Part shown: in pieces, positions 16,732 to 24,524 of the stretch
Numbering within the stretch: position 1 is the stretch's first letter
Layout: each line of letters begins with the position of its first letter
Assembly: GCA_937923345.1 (NCBI GenBank)
Contig: CAKZVJ010000034.1
Span: 1-39,493 of the forward strand
Source: an uncultured Saprospiraceae bacterium
Lineage (GTDB): Bacteria > Bacteroidota > Bacteroidia > Chitinophagales > Saprospiraceae
Reading direction: 5' to 3'
Length of the DNA: 39,493 bases
The notes under the pieces: generated by a model
Seen by the model: the letters and a program-made list of their open reading frames with translations, nothing else
The model's database searches: none
Told to the model about the DNA's origin: nothing
Translations under genes and position numbers: made by a program

Positions 16732-18135
16732 ATGGCTAATAAAAAGAAGAAGAGTAAAAATTGGATTATTATTGTCTTAATTCTCCTTGTTGCGATATTA
16801 ATAGCAGCCGCTATATTTGGTAAGCAAGGTAAAAAGAAAGGAATCGCTATTGAAGTAGGGGAGGTGAAAAAGAGGACTTTAATTGAAAAAGTAGCAGCTA
16901 CAGGTAAGATATTTCCTGAGGTAGAAATAAAGATTACCTCTGATGTCTCTGGTGAGATTGTAGCATTAAATGTTGCGGAAGGGGACTCTGTAAAGCAAGG
17001 ACAGTTATTGGCTAGAATAGATCCAGATGCTTATCAATCTGCGGTAGAAAGAGGGGAGGCCGCAGTAAACACAGCCAAAGCTCAAGTTGCCAATAGCAAG
17101 TCCAGTGCTCTAAGTGCAAAAGCACAAATATCACAAACGGAAGCACAAAAAGAGCAGATCATGGCTCAGGTTGAGAATTTGAATTCTATACACGAAAGAA
17201 ATAAATCGCTTTTTGAACAGGGTGTCATTTCTCAAGCAGATTTTGATTTGTCTAAATCGAATTTAGATGGTGTAAGAGCCAATTTAAGATCGGCAGAAGC
17301 ATCACTCAACACCGCGCAAGCCAACTATGAATCTTCGCAACAATCCATCAAAGCGCAGGAGTATACAGTAAAGAGCCAGCAAGCATCTCTCAAGGAGTTA
17401 AAGACAAATTTGAAGCGGACCAGCTTGTTTGCCCCTACTGATGGTGTAATAAGTTTGCTCAATGTAGAGAAAGGCGAACGGGTAGTGGGAACTATTCAGA
17501 TGACTGGAACAGAACTTATGCGTATTGCCAATATGAACGTAATGGAAGTACAGGTAGAGGTAAATGAAAGTGATGTATTGAAGGTAAAATTGCAAGATGA
17601 GGTGGAAATAGAAGTAGATGCCTATCAGGACAGAGTTTTCAAAGGCGTAGTAACCCAAGTGGCCAATTCGGCAAGTAATACTACTGGCGCTACAGTCGTA
17701 CTGACCTCTGATCAGGTGACCAACTTTGTAGTGACGATAAGAATGGAATCTACTTCTTATAATGATTTGTTGGGAGGACGTAATTTTCCCTTCCGTCCTG
17801 GAATGTCAGCTTCTGTAGAGATATTTACGAGAGTAGAGAAAGATGTACTATCGGTTCCTATTCAGGCAGTGACCGCTAGAGAAGATAAAGACAATGAAGA
17901 CGATGAACTCAAAGAATTGGTATTTATTCATAGCGATGCGGATACCGTCTCTGCGGTAAATGTGACCACTGGTATACAAGACGATGACTACATTGAGATC
18001 AGAACTGGCTTATCAGAAGGGGATAAAATTGTGATTGGGCCTTATGCCGCTGTAAGTCGTAGACTTGAGGATGGAAAAGATGTACACATCAAGGAAGAGG
18101 ACAAGAAAAAGAAGGACAACAAAGAGGAGGAGTAA
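16732..18135 (+). CDS. HlyD/MacA-type periplasmic adaptor subunit
   Basis: A 467-residue membrane-fusion protein. It has a lysine-rich N-terminus, one transmembrane anchor (about residues 11-29) and a split biotinyl/lipoyl-like domain ('SDVSGEIVALNVAEGDSVKQGQLLARID' divided around the Gly, and 'FAPTDGVISLLNVEKGERV'). Between these lies a long Ala/Gln/Ser-rich coiled-coil hairpin (about 105-225), followed by beta-barrel and membrane-proximal domains. The tail is charged, with a run of Lys/Glu/Asp. It should bridge an inner-membrane pump to the TolC channel encoded 44 bp upstream. In MacAB-type operons the ABC permease follows; here the next gene is a sulfotransferase. Confidence 0.93.
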   Translation: MANKKKKSKNWIIIVLILLVAILIAAAIFGKQGKKKGIAIEVGEVKKRTLIEKVAATGKIFPEVEIKITSDVSGEIVALNVAEGDSVKQGQLLARIDPDAYQSAVERGEAAVNTAKAQVANSKSSALSAKAQISQTEAQKEQIMAQVENLNSIHERNKSLFEQGVISQADFDLSKSNLDGVRANLRSAEASLNTAQANYESSQQSIKAQEYTVKSQQASLKELKTNLKRTSLFAPTDGVISLLNVEKGERVVGTIQMTGTELMRIANMNVMEVQVEVNESDVLKVKLQDEVEIEVDAYQDRVFKGVVTQVANSASNTTGATVVLTSDQVTNFVVTIRMESTSYNDLLGGRNFPFRPGMSASVEIFTRVEKDVLSVPIQAVTAREDKDNEDDELKELVFIHSDADTVSAVNVTTGIQDDDYIEIRTGLSEGDKIVIGPYAAVSRRLEDGKDVHIKEEDKKKKDNKEEE

Positions 18136-18217
18136 GATGAATGGTGGTAATGCATAAGATATGCTATCAATAATTTAGTGACCACTTCAGCAATGGATTG
18201 ACCAAATAGTATAGCGC

Positions 18218-18856
18218 GTGGAGTTATTTAAAGTCTTTAGTCCTTCATCATATCGACCGTACAGGTTTAGTAAAATCCCTTTGTTGGGTGTTTCAAAGAA
18301 GAAATTTGTTTTTATTCATATCAACAAGTGTGGTGGATCGAGTCTCATCAAAACCATTTGGCCTGTCCATAAGTGGCACGATACAGTCAAAGAAGTTATT
18401 GGACTCATCGGTGAAGAAGAATATCGCAAGATTCACTCCTTCACTGTGGTTAGAAATCCTTGGTCTAAGGTGGTTTCCCAATACAATTTCAGAAAACAAA
18501 CGAATCAAAACGAGCTTGGAGAAAACCCTATATCATTCAAAGTATGGCTAGAGAAGACCTACGGCAATAAAAAGGATAAGCGCTATATGGATGATCCAAA
18601 AATGTTCCAATCCCAAGTTGAATGGCTTAAGGACTTGAATGGTGAAATTTCAGTTGATACCATACTTCGATTTGAAAATCTACAAAAAGGCTTTGATGGT
18701 CTCAAAAAAGAACTTGGATTGAAAGGCAACTTAAAGCATAGAAACAGCTCTAGAAAAGTAGACTACAAGACATACTACGATAATGAAAGCGCAGCTATAG
18801 TTTCTACTTTTTTTGAAGAGGATATTAAGTTTTTCGGGTATAAATTTATTAAATAA
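18218..18856 (+). CDS. PAPS-dependent sulfotransferase, family 2-like
   Basis: A 212-residue protein that opens with GTG (no upstream in-frame ATG is available). Both PAPS-binding motifs are present: the 5'-phosphosulfate loop 'FVFIHINKCGGSS' (residues 30-42) and the 3'-phosphate motif 'FTVVRNPWSKVVSQYNF' (75-91). It resembles the short bacterial relatives of carbohydrate sulfotransferases, which move sulfate from PAPS to sugar or lipid hydroxyls. There is no signal peptide, so it acts in the cytoplasm. It follows the adaptor gene by 82 bp on the same strand. The acceptor is unknown. These genes are often horizontally acquired, though I see no obvious base-composition break. Confidence 0.85.
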   Translation: MELFKVFSPSSYRPYRFSKIPLLGVSKKKFVFIHINKCGGSSLIKTIWPVHKWHDTVKEVIGLIGEEEYRKIHSFTVVRNPWSKVVSQYNFRKQTNQNELGENPISFKVWLEKTYGNKKDKRYMDDPKMFQSQVEWLKDLNGEISVDTILRFENLQKGFDGLKKELGLKGNLKHRNSSRKVDYKTYYDNESAAIVSTFFEEDIKFFGYKFIK

Positions 18857-18895
18857 AATGCTGCTTTACTGCCATTAATCATAAAATAAAAAACA

Positions 18896-19303
18896 ATGAA
18901 GTCTCCTTCAGAAATAGTAGATTTAATGTACTATAACGATGCTTATAGCCAGTGGCTAGGTATTGAAAGAGTAAGTGATGGTCTAGGAAGCAGTCATCTA
19001 AAAATGCAAATCAGGGACGAGATGTGTAATGGTTTTAAGATTGCGCACGGGGGCATAAGTTATGCTTTTGCGGATAGTGCGTTTGCATTTGCTTGTAATA
19101 GTTTTGGGGGCAAATCAGTATCTATAGAGACATCAATTTCTCATGTAGCTCCATTACATACTGGGGATTGGATAGAAGCTATTGCAGCTAAGAAACATTC
19201 CTCACACAAGATAGGAGTGTACGAAGTAGTAGTTCGAAAACTAGATGGCACTGTAGTGGGACTTTTTAAAGGAACCTGCTACAATACCAGCAAAGAATGG
19301 TAA
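18896..19303 (+). CDS. PaaI-type hotdog-fold acyl-CoA thioesterase
   Basis: A 135-residue single hotdog domain. The catalytic loop 'CNGFKIAHGGISYAFADSAFAFA' (split around His51) has His51-Gly52-Gly53 and Asp60, the arrangement of PaaI thioesterases that hydrolyse hydroxyphenylacetyl-CoA and related thioesters. No phenylacetate genes are nearby, so a general acyl-CoA clean-up role is equally likely. It starts 39 bp after the sulfotransferase on the same strand and ends only 3 bp from the stop codon of the opposite-strand thioredoxin-SPOR gene. Confidence 0.9.
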   Translation: MKSPSEIVDLMYYNDAYSQWLGIERVSDGLGSSHLKMQIRDEMCNGFKIAHGGISYAFADSAFAFACNSFGGKSVSIETSISHVAPLHTGDWIEAIAAKKHSSHKIGVYEVVVRKLDGTVVGLFKGTCYNTSKEW

Positions 19304-19306
19304 TGT

Positions 19307-20410
19307 TTAGAGTTTACTAAGATCATTTACAAAACAGTCTAATCCTTTTGCTTTCAGATCGAACTCTAATTTATCTGCAGATGGTTTGTCATGATAATTA
19401 CCCATCAAAAGTCTATAAACGGTCACTCCGTTTTTCTTGCCAATATGTACATAAATAGTTTTATCGTACATCTGCTTGAACTTGTTGACTTCTGCTAGCA
19501 CATTTTCATAACGAGCATACAATCCAATTTGCACGCTGTATCCTTCTCTGTGTTTATATTTTACGTCTAATTCGAATATTCCTTCACCTGTTAAAAAAGC
19601 AAGAGATTCAGCAGCGCTATTTTCCGTTTTTGAAGTGTTGGTAGTATTCGTTACCGGGCTAATGGGAGCGGAATTATGTTCGATGACTGCAACTGGTGCA
19701 ATTGCTGGTTCATTAATTGTGCTTGTTGCTGGGTCCTCCATTTTTGCTTTCTCAGGTTTATTTGCTTCCTCAGGCTCAGGCGCTACGATTACTGGTTCTT
19801 CAATAATAGGTGCTGTCACTGGTGGAGCATATATAACACTTGGGCGTTCAACCTTCTCCGTTTCATTTGGAGTAGTTAGTTCTTGAGAACTAATAATTGT
19901 TGGTTCATCTTTACTACCATCAAAAATGGAAGGTAATAGAGGTCTTGAAATAGCCTCAGGAGAAACTGCAGTTTCTGGTTCGGGAAGGTCAAATTTCTCT
20001 CTATTTACAGGGATATTGTTTTCTTCAAGGATAAGCATTAGCTTACTTGGGCCAATAGCTTCTTCAAATCTACCTACTTCTTCTCCGCTGCTATTGAATA
20101 TAAGTAGGGTAGGGAGAAATTGAACGTTGTTTTTTTGTTTGATTACTATTCCATCAAAATCATCAACATTAATCTTTACTGGAACATAGTATTCACTTAA
20201 GTATTGAGCCACTCTGTCATCAGTAAAAGTATGCGAATTCATCCACTTGCAGGGGGTACACCAATTAGCAGTGAAGTGCACCATATAGAGTTTTCCTTCA
20301 ATGGCGGCTTTGTGCTTTGCAGTGGCAAGATTCACCATAAAGTTAGTCTTTGCTCCAAAAGCGAAAGCAGTCATCAACATAACACAAAACAAGAGGGAGA
20401 ACTTCTTCAT
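19307..20410 (-). CDS. Exported thioredoxin-fold protein with C-terminal SPOR domain
   Basis: Start at ATG 20410 (367 residues); an ATG 21 bases upstream only lengthens the signal peptide. It has a signal peptide (1-20), then a thioredoxin-like domain (about 25-135) with the active site 'ANWCTPC' (Cys51, Cys54), the cis-Pro region 'FLPTLLIF', a long Pro/Glu/Thr-rich linker (about 140-280), and a SPOR domain (about 289-365, 'GYSVQIGLYARYENV'). SPOR domains bind denuded peptidoglycan at division sites, so this would tether a periplasmic thiol reductase or disulfide enzyme to the cell wall. The gene is monocistronic, divergent from fabH and tail to tail with the thioesterase. Confidence 0.88.
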   Translation of the reverse strand: MKKFSLLFCVMLMTAFAFGAKTNFMVNLATAKHKAAIEGKLYMVHFTANWCTPCKWMNSHTFTDDRVAQYLSEYYVPVKINVDDFDGIVIKQKNNVQFLPTLLIFNSSGEEVGRFEEAIGPSKLMLILEENNIPVNREKFDLPEPETAVSPEAISRPLLPSIFDGSKDEPTIISSQELTTPNETEKVERPSVIYAPPVTAPIIEEPVIVAPEPEEANKPEKAKMEDPATSTINEPAIAPVAVIEHNSAPISPVTNTTNTSKTENSAAESLAFLTGEGIFELDVKYKHREGYSVQIGLYARYENVLAEVNKFKQMYDKTIYVHIGKKNGVTVYRLLMGNYHDKPSADKLEFDLKAKGLDCFVNDLSKL

Positions 20411-20801
20411 ATTTTTATAGATTGGATGCATGATGTATTTTAAGCTTTCATCTAAGTAGGATCAAAGCCTATGGATTATATTGTGTTCAAATTATGTACC
20501 AAAAAATTAAAGATCTCCAAAAAAATATCGATAACTAATTAGAAAACATAATTTTATACATTAATAGTCTCCTGTATATATTCTGTACGGAAATCAAGAA
20601 GATAGGTTGGTTTTTAAGGTTAAAAATCAATATTTATAAGGCAAAAAGGATAGATTTTGTAGCAGTTTAAATTTTCAATAGCTAATTTATGGCCGAAGAC
20701 CTATTTTTTGAAATTTACCAGTTAGTATTTAATCCATTAGGTAAGCGATTAAAGACATTTTTTTTACCTTGGCGGACTGAAAAATCTAAACATGCCTTCA
20801 T
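20411..20801. other. 391-bp divergent intergenic region
   Basis: Lies between the thioredoxin-SPOR gene (minus) and fabH (plus) and must carry both promoters. It is A+T-rich with no hairpin or RNA gene that I can support. The only candidate element is the TACCTTGG word at 20765-20772 described separately. Confidence 0.4.
20765..20772 (+). promoter_or_regulatory. Possible -7 box for fabH operon
   Basis: TACCTTGG is one base from the Bacteroidota TAnnTTTG consensus and lies 29 bp before the fabH ATG. No matching TTTG -33 word is seen, so this is tentative. Confidence 0.3.
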
Positions 20802-21791
20802 ATGAGAACCAATAATGCGGCTATAACTGCGGTCCATGGTTATGTTCCTGATTACGTCTTGACTAACAAGGAATTAGAATCCATGGTAGAAACCAACGAT
20901 GAGTGGATTGAAAGCAGGACAGGGATAAAAGAGCGCCGCATTGTAAAAGACAAAGACAAAGCTACCTCTGATATGTGTGTCGAAGTAGTGAAGGGAATCC
21001 TACAAAAATCTGGTACCTCTGCAGAAGAAATTGACCTAATCATAGTAGCAACAGTTACCCCTGATATGGTTTTTCCTGATACGGCAAATACAGTTGCTGA
21101 TAAATGTGGCTTAACCAATGCATGGGGCTTCGATCTTGGAGCAGCTTGTTCTGGTTTTTTATACGGCTTAACCACTGGTGCACAATTCATACATAGTGGT
21201 ATGTATAAAAAAGTAATTGTTATTGGTGCGGATCAAATGTCTTCCATCATAGATTACACGGATAGAGCGACTTGTATCATTTTTGGCGATGGAGCTGGTG
21301 GAGTACTGTTGGAGCCTAATAGTGAAGGATATGGTTTTCAAGATGCGATTTTGGATTCGGATGGTAGCGGTAGGGATATACTGCATATGAAAGCTGGTGG
21401 ATCTTTAAAGCCTACCTCTGCCGAAACAGTAGCCAATAAAGAACACTTTGTTTACCAAGAAGGAAGGTCTGTTTTTAAGAAGGCAGTCAAGGGAATGATT
21501 GGCTCAACGAGCGAATTATTAGCGCGTAATAATATGTCCGTTGACGATGTAGATTGGATGGTGCCGCATCAAGCGAATATTCGCATCATAAATTCTGTGG
21601 CAGACGGCCTCAATTGTCCCATGGATAAGGTGATGCTCAATATCCATAAATTCGGCAATACTACGGCAGGAACAATACCACTCTGTCTTTGGGAGTATGA
21701 GAAAAAGCTAAAAAAAGGCCAAAATATCATACTTACTGCATTTGGCGGCGGTCTGACTTGGGGGTCAATATACCTTAAGTGGGCTTTGTAA
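20802..21791 (+). CDS. fabH: Beta-ketoacyl-ACP synthase III
   Basis: A 329-residue condensing enzyme that starts fatty-acid synthesis by joining acetyl-CoA and malonyl-ACP. The Cys-His-Asn triad is present: Cys116 in 'DLGAACSGFLYGL', His256 in 'VPHQANIRI' and Asn286 in 'HKFGNTTAGTIPL'. 'NDEWIESRTGIKERR' near residues 32-46 is the CoA-binding signature. It leads a same-strand run with efp, accB and accC (gaps 98, 31 and 31 bp), linking chain initiation with malonyl-CoA supply. The usual plsX/rpmF neighbours are not upstream. Confidence 0.97.
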   Translation: MRTNNAAITAVHGYVPDYVLTNKELESMVETNDEWIESRTGIKERRIVKDKDKATSDMCVEVVKGILQKSGTSAEEIDLIIVATVTPDMVFPDTANTVADKCGLTNAWGFDLGAACSGFLYGLTTGAQFIHSGMYKKVIVIGADQMSSIIDYTDRATCIIFGDGAGGVLLEPNSEGYGFQDAILDSDGSGRDILHMKAGGSLKPTSAETVANKEHFVYQEGRSVFKKAVKGMIGSTSELLARNNMSVDDVDWMVPHQANIRIINSVADGLNCPMDKVMLNIHKFGNTTAGTIPLCLWEYEKKLKKGQNIILTAFGGGLTWGSIYLKWAL

Positions 21792-21889
21792 ATAAGCATA
21801 TTTGATTCTCTTTTGAGCCCTTGATACCCATAAATTGTTTACTTTTACGTCTATTTTTTAAGACAATAAAATCATAATAGGTATAGAAT

Positions 21890-22456
21890 ATGGCATCTAC
21901 ATCAGAAATAAAAAATGGTTTATGCATGAATTACAATCACGATGTGTGGGTTGTAGTTGGCTTTCAACATGTAAAGCCTGGGAAAGGCGCAGCTTTTGTG
22001 CGAACCAAGATGAAAAGTCTAACCTCTGGCAAAGTTGTAGACAATACTTTCCCAGCCGGCCACAAAATTGACATTGTAAGAGTAGAGAGGAGAAAGTTCC
22101 AATACTTATACAAAGATGACATGGGTTATAATTTCATGAACAATGAGGATTATGAGCAAACTACATTGCCGGAAATGATGATTCCAAAGCCAGAACTAAT
22201 GAAGGAGGGGTCAAATATTGAGGTTCTGTATGATTCTCAAAAAGATGTCCCATTGACTATTGAAATGCCTCAGTACATAGTTTTAGAGGTAACTTATACA
22301 GAACCTGGTGAAAAAGGTAATACTGCAACTAATGCAGGTAAACCAGCAACCGTAGAAACAGGAGCTGAAATCAAAGTGCCGCTTTTTATTAATATCGGCG
22401 ATAAGATTAAAATCGAAACTGCGACTTCCAGTTATATGGAGCGCGTAAAAGACTAA
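21890..22456 (+). CDS. efp: Translation elongation factor P
   Basis: A 188-residue three-domain protein that relieves ribosome stalling at polyproline. The N-terminal KOW-like domain carries 'HVKPGKGAAFVRTKMK' with Lys32 at the tip, the residue modified or used unmodified in other lineages. 'FMNNEDYEQ' marks domain II, and the C-terminal OB domain ends with 'GDKIKIETATSSYMERVK'. No modification enzyme (EpmA/EpmB) is encoded in the window. It sits between fabH and accB, a frequent Bacteroidota arrangement. A TACTTTTA word at 21840-21847 may give it its own promoter. Confidence 0.97.
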   Translation: MASTSEIKNGLCMNYNHDVWVVVGFQHVKPGKGAAFVRTKMKSLTSGKVVDNTFPAGHKIDIVRVERRKFQYLYKDDMGYNFMNNEDYEQTTLPEMMIPKPELMKEGSNIEVLYDSQKDVPLTIEMPQYIVLEVTYTEPGEKGNTATNAGKPATVETGAEIKVPLFINIGDKIKIETATSSYMERVKD

Positions 22457-22487
22457 CCCTATTTTTCCAAAATCAAATATTATAGGC

Positions 22488-23033
22488 ATGACCTACAAAG
22501 AAATAACAGCTTTAATAGAAACAATCAGCAAATCTAATTTATCCGAATTTAAGTATCGAAATACTGAATTCGAAGTAACTATTCGAACAGAAAACTATTC
22601 TAAAGGAGGAAACTCAAATCAAAATTCTCCAATGATACCAGTTGCAGCAGCTCCACCTGTTCAACATATTATTTCTGCTCCGCCAGTTGCACCAGCAGCA
22701 CCTGTTGCACCCGCTGCACCTGCACCAGCAGCACCAAAGGAAGAAAAGGCCGCTGCTCCTGCTGCTGAATCTAAGGGAGAAGATGCCAACTTGATTGCCA
22801 TCAAATCTCCAATTGTGGGTACATTCTATCGAAGTGCTTCTCCAGAAAAACCACCTTATGTAAAAGTAGGAGACAGCATCAGTGTAGGAGACGTTGTATG
22901 TATTGTCGAAGCTATGAAGCTCTTCAATGAAATTGAATCTGAAGTATCTGGAAAGATAGTCAAGGTGATGATAGACGATGCATCACCAGTAGAATACGAT
23001 CAAGTATTATATATGGTAGATCCGAATGCTTAA
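22488..23033 (+). CDS. accB: Acetyl-CoA carboxylase biotin carboxyl carrier protein
   Basis: A 181-residue carrier subunit. It has a short N-terminal helical segment (1-35), an Ala/Pro-rich flexible linker (about 55-95) and a biotinyl domain (about 103-180). The biotin attachment site is Lys144 in 'VEAMKLFNEIESE'. 'PIVGTFYRSASPEKPPYVKVGD' (split at the thumb) marks the domain start, as in E. coli BCCP. It works with the biotin carboxylase encoded 31 bp downstream; the carboxyltransferase subunits AccA and AccD are not in this window. Confidence 0.97.
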   Translation: MTYKEITALIETISKSNLSEFKYRNTEFEVTIRTENYSKGGNSNQNSPMIPVAAAPPVQHIISAPPVAPAAPVAPAAPAPAAPKEEKAAAPAAESKGEDANLIAIKSPIVGTFYRSASPEKPPYVKVGDSISVGDVVCIVEAMKLFNEIESEVSGKIVKVMIDDASPVEYDQVLYMVDPNA

Positions 23034-23064
23034 TCTTTGATTTTTCCAAAATACCAAGAACAAC

Positions 23065-24426
23065 ATGTTTAAAAAAATATTAATAGCAAATAGAGGAGAA
23101 ATCGCCTTGCGTATTGTGCGTACCTGCAAAGAAATGGGTATCAAAACTGTTGCGGTTTACTCCACAGTAGATAGAGAAAGCTTGCATGTCAGATTTGCGG
23201 ACGAGGCCGTTTGTATCGGTCCTGCTTCTTCTACTTTATCTTACCTTTCTATTCCTAAAATTATGGCTGCGGTGGAAATTACCAATGCAGATGCTGTACA
23301 CCCAGGCTACGGTTTTCTAGCAGAAAATGCAGACTTTGCAGAGGTATGCACGGAATATGGTATAAAGTTTATTGGCCCAACACCTGATCAGATTCGTAAG
23401 ATGGGAGATAAGATTACGGCCAAAGAAACTATGATTAAGGCAAAAGTTCCTGTGGTTCCTGGATCAGGAGGTTTACTCAAAGATGCTAAGCAGGGAATGA
23501 AAATTGCCAAAGACATTGGCTATCCTATTATTCTCAAAGCAACTGCTGGAGGCGGAGGTAAGGGGATGCGTATCGTCAGAAGCAAAGATGAATTTGTAGA
23601 CGCTTGGGATATGGCTAGAAATGAAGCCAAAGCTTCTTTCTCTAATGATGGCATCTACATGGAAAAATTTGTAGAAGAACCTCGTCATATAGAAATACAA
23701 GTGGCTGGGGATCAGTATGGAAATGTGATTCACCTTTCGGAAAGAGACTGTTCTATACAAAGAAGACATCAAAAACTCATAGAGGAATCTCCCTCTCCAT
23801 TCATGACCAAAGCACTCCGTAAAAAAATGGGTGATGCAGCCATCAAAGCCGCAGAAGCAATAGACTACGAAGGAGTCGGGACAGTAGAGTTTCTCGTAGA
23901 TAAGAATAGAGATTTTTATTTTATGGAGATGAATACCCGTATCCAAGTAGAACATACCGTGACGGAAGAGGTTATTGATCATGATCTCATCAAAGAACAA
24001 ATAAAAATTGCCGCAGGAGAAAAGATTGGTAAGAAAAACTATATACCGGCAATGCACGCTATAGAATGCCGCATCAATGCAGAAGATGTATATAATAACT
24101 TTAGACCAACTCCTGGTAAAATCACCTCTTTTCACTCTCCTAAGGGACATGGTGTAAGGGTAGATACACATGTATACTCTGGATATACAGTCTCTCCTCA
24201 CTATGACTCGATGATCGCCAAATTGATTTGTAGAGCACAGACTCGTGAGGAATGCATCAAAAAAATGTCACGCGCATTGGATGAGTTTATTATTGAGGGG
24301 CTCAAAACAACAGTACCCATTCATCAAATGATTATGAAAGATGAATCCTTTAAAAAGGGGGATTTTAATACTGGATTCTTGGATACATTCGACATAGGAG
24401 AAGAGCCCAAAAAGGAGAAAAAGTAG
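23065..24426 (+). CDS. accC: Acetyl-CoA carboxylase biotin carboxylase subunit
   Basis: A 453-residue ATP-grasp enzyme that carboxylates biotin on AccB using bicarbonate and ATP. Visible landmarks are the N-terminal '[18 protein letters not shown]', the ATP-binding glycine loop '[12 protein letters not shown]' near residue 160, '[17 protein letters not shown]' and the catalytic '[15 protein letters not shown]'. Length is standard, and no key residue is missing. A near-perfect 8-bp inverted repeat, GTAGGTAA/TTACCTAC (24423-24430 and 24444-24451), overlaps the stop codon; it lacks a T-tract but may slow or process the transcript end. Confidence 0.97.
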   Translation: MFKKILIANRGEIALRIVRTCKEMGIKTVAVYSTVDRESLHVRFADEAVCIGPASSTLSYLSIPKIMAAVEITNADAVHPGYGFLAENADFAEVCTEYGIKFIGPTPDQIRKMGDKITAKETMIKAKVPVVPGSGGLLKDAKQGMKIAKDIGYPIILKATAGGGGKGMRIVRSKDEFVDAWDMARNEAKASFSNDGIYMEKFVEEPRHIEIQVAGDQYGNVIHLSERDCSIQRRHQKLIEESPSPFMTKALRKKMGDAAIKAAEAIDYEGVGTVEFLVDKNRDFYFMEMNTRIQVEHTVTEEVIDHDLIKEQIKIAAGEKIGKKNYIPAMHAIECRINAEDVYNNFRPTPGKITSFHSPKGHGVRVDTHVYSGYTVSPHYDSMIAKLICRAQTREECIKKMSRALDEFIIEGLKTTVPIHQMIMKDESFKKGDFNTGFLDTFDIGEEPKKEKK

Positions 24427-24466
24427 GTAATTCACTTACTATTTTACCTACGTATTATCTCGAGTC

Positions 24467-24496
24467 AATAACGAAACTTAATTATCGTTATTATTG
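24467..24496 (+). promoter_or_regulatory. Dyad overlapping a possible -7 box upstream of msbA-like gene
   Basis: AATAACGA (24467-24474) and TCGTTATT (24485-24492) form a perfect 8-bp inverted repeat with a 10-bp spacer. The right arm overlaps TATTATTG (24489-24496), one base from TAnnTTTG, about 28 bp before the ATG at 24525. The layout suits a repressor-controlled promoter; unproven. Confidence 0.35.
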
Positions 24497-24524
24497 TAGG
24501 TATTCAAACAAGTAGACTACAAAT

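Noticed and set aside
18136-18217. Remnant of a MacB-type pump gene after the adaptor
   Set aside because: The 82-bp gap has no Walker or permease-like coding similarity, so absence rather than decay is the simpler reading.
23473-24201. 242-codon open frame antisense to accC
   Set aside because: Aromatic- and cysteine-rich composition typical of a shadow frame of a strongly coding gene; accC is intact on the other strand.
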